Positions 1-8,620 of a DNA stretch of 64,000 bases are shown piece by piece. A program made the translations under genes and the position numbers. Source of the stretch: Lactococcus sp. S-13 (GTDB lineage: Bacteria; Bacillota; Bacilli; Lactobacillales; Streptococcaceae); contig NZ_SDAK01000001.1 of assembly GCF_004210295.1 (NCBI RefSeq), forward strand, positions 186,001 through 250,000, in the 5' to 3' direction. The notes under the pieces are model-generated. The model worked only from the letters and a program-made list of their open reading frames with translations, had not been told where the DNA came from and did no database searches. Each line of letters opens with the position of its first letter. Position 1 is the first letter of the stretch.

Positions 1-338
1 CGCGTGCCGTAGCCCGAATCGATAGGTTTGTGAATCCAATCCACGACAATTTTTGAAGTGAGCAGCGTATGAAAAGCGTCTAAATCGTCCACTTCAAAAT
101 AAAGTTGTGAGGTGTTGGCTCGTCGTGTGGTTTTGAAATGCGGATGTTTATCGACTTGAAGCCAACTCAGATAAGCACTTTCTGAGGCAAGACTAATGCC
201 GCTTTCATAAGTAATGATTTGTTCGTTGCAGTCCGTATTGTCAATGGGGATTTGATCAAGCAAATTTTCATAAAAAGCTCGCGCGCGCTGGAAGTTTTTT
301 ACTGTCAGTAAGACACCTTCAAATTTGAGTTTTGTCAT
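1..338 (-). CDS. VOC (glyoxalase/bleomycin-resistance fold) family protein, 3' end missing
   Basis: An open frame reads on the minus strand from an ATG at 338 and runs off the left edge, giving about 112 residues. It begins MTKLKFEGVLLTVKN and contains ARAFYENLL and LYFEVDDLDAF, the beta-alpha-beta pattern of vicinal oxygen chelate proteins. A GGAGAAC ribosome site lies at 344-350. The substrate cannot be told from this fold; such proteins range from metal-dependent lyases to drug-binding proteins. The C-terminus is outside the window. Confidence 0.75.
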   Translation of the reverse strand, partial: MTKLKFEGVLLTVKNFQRARAFYENLLDQIPIDNTDCNEQIITYESGISLASESAYLSWLQVDKHPHFKTTRRANTSQLYFEVDDLDAFHTLLTSKIVVDWIHKPIDSGYGT

Positions 339-426
339 ATTTGTTCTCCATTTCTTAAGTTAATATCATAATTTTATCATGAAATTATTAGAGACGAAAA
401 CAATATGCAAAATGAAGCAAAAAAGT

Positions 427-468
427 TAGAAAAAATGCTGACGTAAATTTACGTCAGCATTTTTTCTA
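427..468. repeat. Perfect 42-bp palindrome of the CTGACG/CGTCAG repeat family
   Basis: Two 21-bp arms (TAGAAAAAATGCTGACGTAAA and its exact complement) abut with no loop base. It sits between the VOC gene and the MscS-like gene, both on the minus strand. With its T-rich flank it could terminate transcription of the MscS gene. It is one of the best preserved copies of the repeat found across the window. Confidence 0.85.
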
Positions 469-483
469 GCAAATTTTGCCAAA

Positions 484-512
484 TCAGGAATCCGTCAGTA
501 TTTTCTCTCGTA
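484..512. repeat. Half copy of the CTGACG repeat overlapping the end of the MscS gene
   Basis: The sequence CCGTCAGTATTTTCTCTCG matches the right half of the family (compare 57733-57751). Read on the minus strand it is GAGAGAAAATACTGACGG, which gives the final residues and the TGA stop of the channel gene. Confidence 0.7.
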
Positions 513-1247
513 ATATTTGTCCAAAAGTTCCATTTTCAAAGGCGTAAGTTTGGTTAAAGGGGCAGTCAACTTTGTGCGTAAGAAAAGTTTGTCTTCAATG
601 TTAACAATCCCTGCAAATTGAGCTTGGGGATAGTTGGCGTTGACAGCCAAAATGTGCGCCTTGACCTCAGCTAAAGTCTCATTAGTGACTGCGACATCAA
701 GGTTAATGGTTCGTTCTTTATAAGAATAGTTTTTGAGTGCCGCGATATTTCGGTTGGGAATAAAAGTCGTTGCGCCGTCATCGCCAATCAAAGTGATAGA
801 GCGGATACCAACGGTTTTTACTACACCTTCAATATCTAGACCAGCAAAAACTACCGTATCTCCAACGTTAATCTGATGTTCAACGATGATAAAAAAGCCA
901 TTGATAATGTCAGCGACTAAGTCACGTCCAGCAAAACCAAGCGCCACACCAAGAATCCCAGCACCCGCTAAAACATTGCCTACGGGAATTCCGATTAGTC
1001 CAAGCACGGTGTAAATATAGAGAAAGACCGTTAAATAATGTAGCGCGCTAGTGGTCAATCGCGAGAGGGTCAAAATACGGGAAGTGTCCGTCCAGCGTTG
1101 CTCACTGTAATTTTTAAATAGCCTTTTGACAATGCGACTGCTTGCTTGGTAGAGAATGAAAAAAAGTAAGCTGACCAAAATGATTGTCAGCAATTTATCT
1201 AGTAAAAGACCACCTAAATCTTGCCAATTTGTGCGTAAAATGTTCAT
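495..1247 (-). CDS. Small-conductance mechanosensitive channel (MscS family)
   Basis: A 250-residue membrane protein likely to open on membrane tension and release solutes during osmotic downshock. Two hydrophobic segments (about residues 15-40 and 65-105) precede the pore helix GVALGFAGRDLVADIINGFF, the MscS TM3 signature with alternating Gly and Ala. The cytoplasmic beta domain follows (VGDTVVFAGLDIEGVVKTVGIRS). It is shorter than E. coli MscS (286) but in the range of Gram-positive homologues. The stop TGA at 497-495 and the last residues (ERKY) lie inside a half copy of the CTGACG repeat, so the terminal codons come from the repeat. A strong GGAGGAAT site precedes the ATG. Confidence 0.85.
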   Translation of the reverse strand: MNILRTNWQDLGGLLLDKLLTIILVSLLFFILYQASSRIVKRLFKNYSEQRWTDTSRILTLSRLTTSALHYLTVFLYIYTVLGLIGIPVGNVLAGAGILGVALGFAGRDLVADIINGFFIIVEHQINVGDTVVFAGLDIEGVVKTVGIRSITLIGDDGATTFIPNRNIAALKNYSYKERTINLDVAVTNETLAEVKAHILAVNANYPQAQFAGIVNIEDKLFLRTKLTAPLTKLTPLKMELLDKYYERKY

Positions 1248-1360
1248 GATTCCTCCATTTTATTCTTTAAAAAAAGGCTTGAAAATCCTATAATTATCAA
1301 GTTTTGCAGAAAAATAAATTTAAATTGTTTGAAATTTTATTGACTATCGTGAATATTTCC

Positions 1361-1389
1361 TTGTTTTATTTTTCAGAAAAGAATATAAT
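1361..1389 (+). promoter_or_regulatory. ilvE promoter with CodY-like box
   Basis: A -10 TATAAT at 1384-1389 lies 17 bases after TTGTTT at 1361-1366. Between them, at 1368-1382, ATTTTTCAGAAAAGA matches 12 of 15 positions of the CodY consensus AATTTTCWGAAAATT. CodY represses branched-chain aminotransferase in Lactococcus lactis when branched-chain amino acids are plentiful; a box inside the promoter would block RNA polymerase. The box is seen; the regulation is inferred. Confidence 0.6.
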
Positions 1390-1426
1390 CTATTATAACA
1401 AAAAAATTTTGGAGGATGTTATCGTA

Positions 1427-2443
1427 ATGGAATTAGATTGGGAAAATTTAGGATTTAAATATCGAAACTTGCCATTTCGCTATGTGGCACATTATAAAGA
1501 TGGAAAATGGGATGCAGGCAACTTAACTGCGGATAATCAATTGCACTTGAGCGAATCTTCACCAGCCTTACATTATGGTCAACAAGGTTTTGAAGGTTTG
1601 AAAGCCTACCGCACTAAAGATGGATCAATTCAACTGTTCCGTCCAGATCAAAATGCAGCACGTTTGCAAAAAACAGCTCGCCGCCTTTGCATGGCGGAAG
1701 TTTCGACAGAAATGTTTATCGATGCTATCAAACAAGTTGTTAAAGCAAATGAAGAATTTGTTCCGCCATATGGTACTGGTGCGACCTTGTATTTGCGTCC
1801 TTTATTAATTGGTGTGGGGGATATCATTGGTGTTCAACCTGCGACAGAATACTTGTTCACGGTGTTTGCAATGCCTGTTGGGTCTTACTTCAAAGGCGGA
1901 TTGGCACCTTCAAACTTTGTAATTTCTCGTGAATACGACCGTGCCGCTCCTTTAGGGACTGGTGGTGCAAAGGTTGGGGGAAATTACGCCGCTTCTTTAC
2001 AAGCCGAAGTTGGCGCTAAAAAATCAGGTTATGCTGATGCCATTTACCTTGACCCAACAACTCACACAAAGATTGAAGAAGTTGGCGCAGCGAATTTCTT
2101 TGGAATCACTGCGGATGGTGAATTTATCACACCGTTGAGTCCATCAATCTTGCCATCGATTACAAAATATTCCCTCTTGTATTTGGCAGAACACCGTCTG
2201 GGCTTGAAAGCGACAGAAGGCGAAGTCTTGGTTAAAGACTTAGGCAAATTCGTAGAAGCAGGAGCTTGTGGAACGGCAGCAATTATTTCACCAATCGGAC
2301 GAATTGATGATGGAGAAACTTCTTACACTTTCCATTCGGAGACAGAAGTAGGTCCAACCATTAAAAAATTGTATGATGAATTAGTTGGTATTCAATTTGG
2401 CGACGTTGAAGCCCCAGAGGGCTGGATTGTCAAAGTAGACTAA
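1427..2443 (+). CDS. ilvE: Branched-chain amino acid aminotransferase
   Basis: A PLP enzyme of fold type IV that interconverts leucine, isoleucine and valine with their 2-oxo acids. The motifs PLGTGGAKVGGNYAASL (with the lysine that binds PLP), FEGLKAYR and EVGAANFFG are typical. I start at ATG 1427 because GGAGGA at 1411-1416 precedes it and the promoter lies just upstream; a longer frame from 1304 would cover the promoter. The 338 residues match the family length of about 340. A terminator follows directly, so it is likely monocistronic, with control by CodY inferred. Confidence 0.95.
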   Translation: MELDWENLGFKYRNLPFRYVAHYKDGKWDAGNLTADNQLHLSESSPALHYGQQGFEGLKAYRTKDGSIQLFRPDQNAARLQKTARRLCMAEVSTEMFIDAIKQVVKANEEFVPPYGTGATLYLRPLLIGVGDIIGVQPATEYLFTVFAMPVGSYFKGGLAPSNFVISREYDRAAPLGTGGAKVGGNYAASLQAEVGAKKSGYADAIYLDPTTHTKIEEVGAANFFGITADGEFITPLSPSILPSITKYSLLYLAEHRLGLKATEGEVLVKDLGKFVEAGACGTAAIISPIGRIDDGETSYTFHSETEVGPTIKKLYDELVGIQFGDVEAPEGWIVKVD

Positions 2444-2458
2444 AGAAGTAGTGAAGTG

Positions 2459-2489
2459 GGGCTGAGGGAAAATTCTCAGTCCTTTTTTT
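2459..2489 (+). terminator. Rho-independent terminator after ilvE
   Basis: GGGCTGAG pairs with CTCAGTCC (one G-U pair) around an 8-base loop, followed by seven T. Confidence 0.8.
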
Positions 2490-2522
2490 AATACGTGTAA
2501 AAAGTCTTTTACATTTATATAG

Positions 2523-2566
2523 AATAGTCAGAAAATATTGATATTTCATAAAAATTTTAGTAAAAT
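2523..2566 (+). promoter_or_regulatory. gltBD promoter with CodY-like box
   Basis: TTGATA at 2538-2543 and TAAAAT at 2561-2566 are 17 bases apart. Directly upstream, AATAGTCAGAAAATA at 2523-2537 matches 12 of 15 bases of the CodY consensus and abuts the -35. Control of glutamate synthase by CodY is known in Lactococcus lactis; here it is inferred from the box. Confidence 0.6.
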
Positions 2567-2597
2567 AGAAACATCAAATCGTAAAAATGAGGTTGTT

Positions 2598-5500
2598 ATG
2601 AATAAAGAAGCAAAATACGCCCAACAAACGACCCTTTGGGATCCTTCCTTTGAGTCAGATGCTTGTGGCATGGGCTTCATCGCCCAAATTGATGGAAAAG
2701 CCAGTCACCAATTGGTGGAGCACGCGCTGACGATGCTGACGCGCATGAATCACCGTGGCGGGACAGGTGCAGAGCCAGAAACGGGTGACGGTGCGGGAAT
2801 TTTGTTGGCGTTACCAGATGAATTTTTCCGCCAGATTGCTGACGAAAATGAAGTGAAATTGCCCAAACTTGGCGATTATGCCGTGGGTCAATTTTTCTTA
2901 TCCCGTCAAGAAAATAAACAAAGACAAGCTTTGGAAGCAATCAAGGCGGCCATTAAGGCACAGGGACATGAAGTGCTTTTTACCCGTTCAGTTCCTTTTA
3001 ATTATGAATCTTGCGGAGCAACAGCACAAAAAATTATGCCTGCTTTTGTTCAAGTTTTTGTTGAAAAAAGACTTACCGAAAATTCCGTCAGTAAAAAAGT
3101 CAATTCCGTCAGCAAAATCTCTGATTTTGAAACAGATTTGTTTCAAATCCGCCGTGCTTTGGAAAAGCGTTTTGAAGAAGATGAACTTTACATTTGTTCA
3201 CTATCTAGCAAAACAGTAGTTTATAAAGGAATGTTGCACGCTTATCAGGTGAAGCTCTTCTATCCAGACCTATCGAATCCGATTTTTAAAAGTACTATTG
3301 CCCTGACGCACAGTCGATTTTCAACCAATACCTTTCCATCATGGAACCGCGCACAGCCCTTCCGTTTTTTGGCGCACAATGGTGAAATCAACACCTTGCG
3401 TGGCGCAGAAAACTGGATGAAAGTCAATGACATTGAGATGTATAATGAAGAAAATTCCGACTCTGCCAAGCTAGAAAACTGCATGGAATATCTCTATCGC
3501 AACGGTCGCGAACTCCCTGAAAGCTTGTTAGCAATGATTCCAGAGGCTTGGGGAGAAAAAACCGGTCTAAGTCCAGAACTTAAAGCTTTTTATGAATACT
3601 CGACGGCCCATATTGCCCCTTGGGACGGCCCAGCTGCCCTTGTATTTACTGATGGAACAACCGTTGGTGCCAGACTAGATCGTAACGGTCTGCGACCAAG
3701 CCGTTATCTTGTGACAAAAGATAATTTCATTATCCTATCTAGTGAATCTGGCGTTGTAGATATTCCTGCTAGTGAAATCGTCGAAAAATCCGTACTTGGC
3801 CCTGGAAATATGATTTTGGTTGATACAGCAGAAGGAAAAATTATTCGTAACGAAGAAGTCAAAGCTTACTACGCCAATAAGCACCCCTACCAAGAATGGT
3901 TATCAGCTGGTCTAAAACACGTCTCAGCACTGAGCGAAAGTAAAAAAACACCAGCTGTTGCTCCAGCAGACTTGAAGACCCTTTGGAAATTATTTGGCTA
4001 TACCGATGAAGTAATCAGAACTGTCCTATTACCCATGGCAGAAGCAGCGAATGAGCCTACAATTTCAATGGGATTTGACGCTCCTTTAGCCGTTCTTTCT
4101 GGTCAATCGCAATCGCTTTACAATTTTTTCAAGCAACAATTTGCCCAAGTCACTAACCCGCCTATTGATGCCATTCGAGAAAAGATTGTCATTGGGACAG
4201 AAACTTACTTAGGTGAAGATGGAAATCCAGCAGAAATTTCAGCCCAAAATGTTCGTAAACTTAAGCTAGAAAGTCCAGTACTGTCAACTTCTGATTTCGA
4301 AAAAGTATTAGCTTTGAAAAGTCCACATTATCAGACAGAAGTTGTTTCAACGTTGTACGATAAAAACGACATTCTGGAAAATGCACTTAATAAACTTTTT
4401 TACAAAGTAGAAGAACTCATCAACCAAGGTGCAACAATTATTGTTTTATCAGACCGTGATTTTGCTGAAAATAAAGTGCCAATGCCGATTCTTCTTGCTC
4501 TATCGGGACTTTATCACTATATGCTTGGGCGACACAATGCATCGAAATTTGCCATAATCGTCGATACAGCAGAAGCTTGCGAAGTCCATCATTTTGCAGC
4601 TTTGGTAGGCTATGGTGCCTCAGGGATTCACCCTTACGGTGCTTATGCTACCCTTTGCGATTGGGGAATGGGGACACCAGAACACCTAGAAAATTTCCGT
4701 CAAGCTGCCGAAAAAGGAATTGTCAAAGTGATGAGCCGTATGGGAATTTCCACCATTGTCGGCTACAAGGGCGCGCAGCTCTTTGAGGCGATTGGATTAT
4801 CCAAAGAGCTCGTTGACAAATATTTTGCCGGAACAAGCAGTCGAATCGGTGGACTATCCCTTGCACAGCTCGAAAATGAATATCGGGCGCGTTATGAAAA
4901 AGCCTACGGCCACCGCTCAAGTGATTTATTAGAAACAGGCGGAAGTTTCCAATATCGAGCTGATGAAGGTGAGCATCACATCTATGATCCAATGATGATT
5001 TACGAAATTCAAAACGCTGTTCGTCAAAACAACTATGAAAAATACAAAAAATACAGCCAATATTTAAATGAAGAAGCTCAAAAATCACCAACGAGTTTAC
5101 GCCATCTCTGGGAAATCAAATCAGACCGTAAGAGTATTTCACTTAGCCAAGTTGAGCCAGCTCAAGCCATCGTAAAACGCTTCAAAATTGGGGCGATGAG
5201 TTTTGGATCACTTTCTAAAGAGGCGCACGAATGTCTTGCCCAAGCGATGAACTCAATTGGTGCCAAATCCAATTCGGGTGAAGGTGGTGAGAATCTTAAA
5301 CGCTATGGTACAATCTACAATTCCAAAATCAAGCAAGTGGCATCAGGGCGATTCGGCGTTTCTGCTGCTTATCTGATGTCTGCAGAAGAAATCCAAATTA
5401 AGATTTCCCAAGGTGCAAAACCAGGTGAAGGTGGACAATTACCAGGTAAAAAAGCATTCCCATGGGTTGCAGAAGTACGAAACTCCACTCCAGGTGTCAG

Positions 5501-7079
5501 CTTAATTTCTCCACCACCCCATCATGATATCTATTCTATTGAAGATTTATCTCAGCTTATTTTTGACCTCAAACAAATCAATCCATATGCAAAAATCAAT
5601 GTCAAACTGGTTTCCTCAACAGGAGTTGGAACTATTGCTACGGGTTGTGTCAAAGCTGGTGCTGATAAAGTTGTCATCTCTGGATATGATGGAGGCACAG
5701 GAGCAAGTCCACGAAATTCTACTCGGGATGCTGGGCTTCCGTGGGAAATGGGTCTTGTTGAAGCGCATCAAACTTTAACAATGAACAATTTACGCGATCG
5801 AATGACGCTTGAAACTGATGGGAAGGTAGTAACTGGACGAGATATTGCAGTTGCTGCAATGTTAGGCGCAGAAGAGTATTCTTTTGGTAGTTTAGCTCTT
5901 GTCGCAATCGGTTGTATCATGACGAGAAATTGTCATTTGAACACTTGTCCCGTAGGAATTGCTACCCAAAATCCGAAATTACGTGCGAATTTTATGGGCA
6001 AACCAGAGCATATTGTACGTCTCATGTTCTTCATGGCTGAAGAACTTCGGGAACTCCTAGCAGAGCTTGGATTTAGAACGATTGATGAATTGGTAGGTCA
6101 TGCAGAACTCTTGCAGTCCAAAGATGATTTGCCAGATAAGATGCGTGGTTTAGATTTTAGCCGTATGCTTGGGCAAAGCCTCCCTATCGCGCCAAAACAT
6201 TCTGATCCCTTTGCTAACCCGCACCAATGGCAAGAGCTTGATCATTTTACAGCAGCAACACTTGATGCCGGAGTAAAAGCAACTGTACACGATACGATTA
6301 AAAATACGAATCGTACCGCAACTGCTCGTATGGCAGGTTGGCTAGCCGAACGTTACGGTAACTTTGGCCTAAAAGACGGTAGTGTAAATTATGAGTATAC
6401 AGGAGTCGCAGGCCAATCATTCGGCTCTTATGCCACGGCTGGGATGGAAGTAACTCTGATTGGTGAGGCAAATGACTACATTGGTAAATCATTGTCTGGC
6501 GGTCGTTTAATTGTAAAACCGCCTGTTGATGCAGCCTATGATGTGGAAAATACCTCAATTGTAGGGAATGTCTCACTCTTTGGGGCAATTGCTGGCGAGG
6601 CTTACTTCCGAGGAAGGGCTGGAGAGCGTTGTGGCGTCAGAAATTCAGGTGCTCAGTTTGTCGTTGAAGGTGTTGGTGATCACGGCTGTGAATATATGAC
6701 GGGGGGTGTTGCAGTCATCTTAGGTAAGACTGGACGCAACTTTGCCGCAGGGATGTCTGGCGGCGTGGCTTATGTTTATGATCGCACGAATGATTTTAGT
6801 GCTAATGTGAACCACGAAATGGTTGACCTATATCATTTGAACGAAACAGAAGACGATGAAATTCTCGAAGTGCTCCTGAAAAACCATTTGACTTATACAA
6901 ACTCAGAAAAAGCAAGATTCATTCTCGAAAACTGGACAACAGAGCGGGCAAAATTCGTTAAAGTTTACCCAAGAGAATACCATCATATCAAGACCGTCGA
7001 AGCGGAATTAGCAAAAACAGGTCTGTCTGGCGACGCACTCACGCTGACAACCTTTGAAAAAGTAACGGAGGTGATGTAA
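2598..7079 (+). CDS. gltB: Glutamate synthase (NADPH) large subunit
   Basis: Transfers the amide nitrogen of glutamine to 2-oxoglutarate, giving two glutamates, together with GltD. From ATG 2598 (site GAGG at 2589-2592) the protein has 1493 residues. The N-terminal class II amidotransferase has its nucleophile as Cys23 (DACGMGF), implying a 22-residue propeptide. Then come the central domain, the FMN/Fe-S synthase domain (GAMSFGSLSKEAHE, CHLNTCPVGIATQ) and the C-terminal beta-helix (GGRLIVKPP, MTGGVAVILG). Around residues 160-177 the peptide TENSVSKKVNSVSK is encoded by two copies of the CTGACG-type repeat inserted in frame in the amidotransferase domain, not expected from the family. gltD follows after one base. 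Confidence 0.95.
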   Translation: MNKEAKYAQQTTLWDPSFESDACGMGFIAQIDGKASHQLVEHALTMLTRMNHRGGTGAEPETGDGAGILLALPDEFFRQIADENEVKLPKLGDYAVGQFFLSRQENKQRQALEAIKAAIKAQGHEVLFTRSVPFNYESCGATAQKIMPAFVQVFVEKRLTENSVSKKVNSVSKISDFETDLFQIRRALEKRFEEDELYICSLSSKTVVYKGMLHAYQVKLFYPDLSNPIFKSTIALTHSRFSTNTFPSWNRAQPFRFLAHNGEINTLRGAENWMKVNDIEMYNEENSDSAKLENCMEYLYRNGRELPESLLAMIPEAWGEKTGLSPELKAFYEYSTAHIAPWDGPAALVFTDGTTVGARLDRNGLRPSRYLVTKDNFIILSSESGVVDIPASEIVEKSVLGPGNMILVDTAEGKIIRNEEVKAYYANKHPYQEWLSAGLKHVSALSESKKTPAVAPADLKTLWKLFGYTDEVIRTVLLPMAEAANEPTISMGFDAPLAVLSGQSQSLYNFFKQQFAQVTNPPIDAIREKIVIGTETYLGEDGNPAEISAQNVRKLKLESPVLSTSDFEKVLALKSPHYQTEVVSTLYDKNDILENALNKLFYKVEELINQGATIIVLSDRDFAENKVPMPILLALSGLYHYMLGRHNASKFAIIVDTAEACEVHHFAALVGYGASGIHPYGAYATLCDWGMGTPEHLENFRQAAEKGIVKVMSRMGISTIVGYKGAQLFEAIGLSKELVDKYFAGTSSRIGGLSLAQLENEYRARYEKAYGHRSSDLLETGGSFQYRADEGEHHIYDPMMIYEIQNAVRQNNYEKYKKYSQYLNEEAQKSPTSLRHLWEIKSDRKSISLSQVEPAQAIVKRFKIGAMSFGSLSKEAHECLAQAMNSIGAKSNSGEGGENLKRYGTIYNSKIKQVASGRFGVSAAYLMSAEEIQIKISQGAKPGEGGQLPGKKAFPWVAEVRNSTPGVSLISPPPHHDIYSIEDLSQLIFDLKQINPYAKINVKLVSSTGVGTIATGCVKAGADKVVISGYDGGTGASPRNSTRDAGLPWEMGLVEAHQTLTMNNLRDRMTLETDGKVVTGRDIAVAAMLGAEEYSFGSLALVAIGCIMTRNCHLNTCPVGIATQNPKLRANFMGKPEHIVRLMFFMAEELRELLAELGFRTIDELVGHAELLQSKDDLPDKMRGLDFSRMLGQSLPIAPKHSDPFANPHQWQELDHFTAATLDAGVKATVHDTIKNTNRTATARMAGWLAERYGNFGLKDGSVNYEYTGVAGQSFGSYATAGMEVTLIGEANDYIGKSLSGGRLIVKPPVDAAYDVENTSIVGNVSLFGAIAGEAYFRGRAGERCGVRNSGAQFVVEGVGDHGCEYMTGGVAVILGKTGRNFAAGMSGGVAYVYDRTNDFSANVNHEMVDLYHLNETEDDEILEVLLKNHLTYTNSEKARFILENWTTERAKFVKVYPREYHHIKTVEAELAKTGLSGDALTLTTFEKVTEVM
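3074..3122. repeat. In-frame repeat insertion inside gltB
   Basis: Two half elements, AATTCCGTCAGTAAAA and AATTCCGTCAGCAAAATC, lie 23 bases apart. They match the right half of the tandem units at 29245-29528. The reading frame stays open and codes NSVSK twice in a region of variable sequence in GltB. Confidence 0.7.
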
Positions 7080-7080
7080 C

Positions 7081-8520
7081 ATGGCAGATCCAAATGGATT
7101 TTTGAAATATCAACGGATAGATAATCCTTATCGTGAATTAGCGGAACGTGTCAAAGATTTTTCTGAATTACAACTTCCTTTATCAACCGAAGAACGTCAA
7201 AGACAGGCGGCGCGTTGTATGCACTGTGATGTTCCGTTTTGCCATCAAGGAGTTTTTTATGGTGGAAAACGGGCAGTCTCGGGCTGTCCAAACGATAATC
7301 ATATCCCAGAATGGAACGATTTGATTTATCGAGGCTTACAAAGAAAAGCCTATGAGCGGCTAGTTTTAACGAATCCCTTTCCTGAATTTACTGGACGAGT
7401 TTGTCCAGCACCTTGTGAAAAATCTTGTGCTGAGGCCCTTAATGGGGCAGGGGTTACAATCAAAGATAACGAGCGTTTCCTAGGCGACTTATCAAATGAC
7501 GAAGGTTGGGTAGCAGAGATTGGAAAAGCAGCAGCCCCAACAGGATTCAAGGTCGCTATTGTTGGCTCTGGGCCAGCAGGTCTGGCAGCAGCTTGGCGCC
7601 TCAATCAATTGGGGCACTCTGTCACTGTTTTTGAAAAATCAGACCGACTTGGTGGACTATTGATGTACGGTATTCCCAATATGAAATTAGACAAACAAGT
7701 CGTGCAAACACGTATTGATTTAATGAGTGAATTGGGTGTTGAATTTGTAACTCAGGTAGAAGTTGGACGTGACGTCAGTTATGAAGAACTGGCAGCAGAT
7801 TTTGACCGGATTATTTTGGCAATTGGTGCCGGAGTTCCTCGTGATTTACCCGTTGCCGGTCGTCAATTAAAAGGTGTTCAGTTTGCTTTAGACTTCCTAA
7901 CAGAGACGACAAAAAAAGTTTTTGAATATGGGGAAGATAAGCTTCCGAAAAGTTTAGCAGGAAAAAAAGTCATTGTCATTGGTGGTGGAGATACAGGGAA
8001 TGACTGTATCGGCACAGCAATTCGCTTGGGAGCAACTAGTGTTCAACAATTAGAGATTACCTCAAGCTTGCCCTTGGAGCGTACAAAAGAAAATCCATGG
8101 CCGGAATGGCCAATGGTTCTGAAACAAGGTTACGGACAAGCCGAAGCAGTTTTTGCAGGAAACGATGATTTGACGAGTTACCAAATGACAGCAACAGCAT
8201 TTGAAGGTAATCAGCACAATGAGTTACGAGGTTTGCGGGTTTCCCAAGTTGGATCAGATTTCAAAGTAATCCCTAATTCTGAGCGTCTTTTGGAAGCAGA
8301 TTTGATTCTGCTAGCAATGGGATTTGTTGGTGCAGATAAGGAAATTTTGGACACTTTTGGCGTTCAAGAGATTTATGATGATTACAAAACCAACAATGAA
8401 AAAGTTTTAGTCGCTGGCGATGCGAAACGCGGCCCTTCATTAGTCATTTGGGCAATTCGAGAAGGTCGAAAAACTGCAGAAGCAATTGACGAAGAACTGA
8501 TGAAACTGATTACAGCTTAA
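7081..8520 (+). CDS. gltD: Glutamate synthase (NADPH) small subunit
   Basis: Supplies electrons from NADPH through FAD and 4Fe-4S clusters to GltB. The N-terminal cysteines CMHCDVPFC, GCPND and CPAPCEKSC fit the two clusters; VGSGPAGLAAA (about residue 160) binds FAD and VIGGGDTGND (about 300) binds NADPH. The 479 residues match the family. Its ribosome site GGAGGTGATG lies in the last codons of gltB and one base separates the genes, so they are translated together. A terminator follows at 8540. Confidence 0.95.
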   Translation: MADPNGFLKYQRIDNPYRELAERVKDFSELQLPLSTEERQRQAARCMHCDVPFCHQGVFYGGKRAVSGCPNDNHIPEWNDLIYRGLQRKAYERLVLTNPFPEFTGRVCPAPCEKSCAEALNGAGVTIKDNERFLGDLSNDEGWVAEIGKAAAPTGFKVAIVGSGPAGLAAAWRLNQLGHSVTVFEKSDRLGGLLMYGIPNMKLDKQVVQTRIDLMSELGVEFVTQVEVGRDVSYEELAADFDRIILAIGAGVPRDLPVAGRQLKGVQFALDFLTETTKKVFEYGEDKLPKSLAGKKVIVIGGGDTGNDCIGTAIRLGATSVQQLEITSSLPLERTKENPWPEWPMVLKQGYGQAEAVFAGNDDLTSYQMTATAFEGNQHNELRGLRVSQVGSDFKVIPNSERLLEADLILLAMGFVGADKEILDTFGVQEIYDDYKTNNEKVLVAGDAKRGPSLVIWAIREGRKTAEAIDEELMKLITA

Positions 8521-8539
8521 CTTGCAAGTTTTATCGGTA

Positions 8540-8574
8540 AAAAAGTTCTTGTCCATAGTGGCAAGGACTTTTTT
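8540..8574 (+). terminator. Terminator after gltD
   Basis: AAAAGTTCTTG.C pairs with G.CAAGGACTTTT around a short loop, followed by T residues. Confidence 0.75.
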
Positions 8575-8586
8575 CAGTAAATAATT

Positions 8587-8595
8587 TGATATAAT
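8587..8595 (+). promoter_or_regulatory. Extended -10 promoter of lysA
   Basis: TGATATAAT at 8587-8595 is an extended -10; GAGG stands 7 bases before the lysA ATG at 8621. Confidence 0.55.
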
Positions 8596-8620
8596 AGAAT
8601 AAAAAAGATAGAGGTAAGCC

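Noticed and set aside
1304-1426. N-terminal extension of ilvE
   Set aside because: It covers the promoter and CodY box, and a clear ribosome site marks ATG 1427.
2727-2745. CTGACG words near the start of gltB
   Set aside because: They code the conserved ALTMLTRMNHRGG and have no palindrome or A/T flank.
4577-5091. Overlapping frames inside gltB on both strands
   Set aside because: They are shadows of a conserved gene, with no ribosome sites or family motifs.
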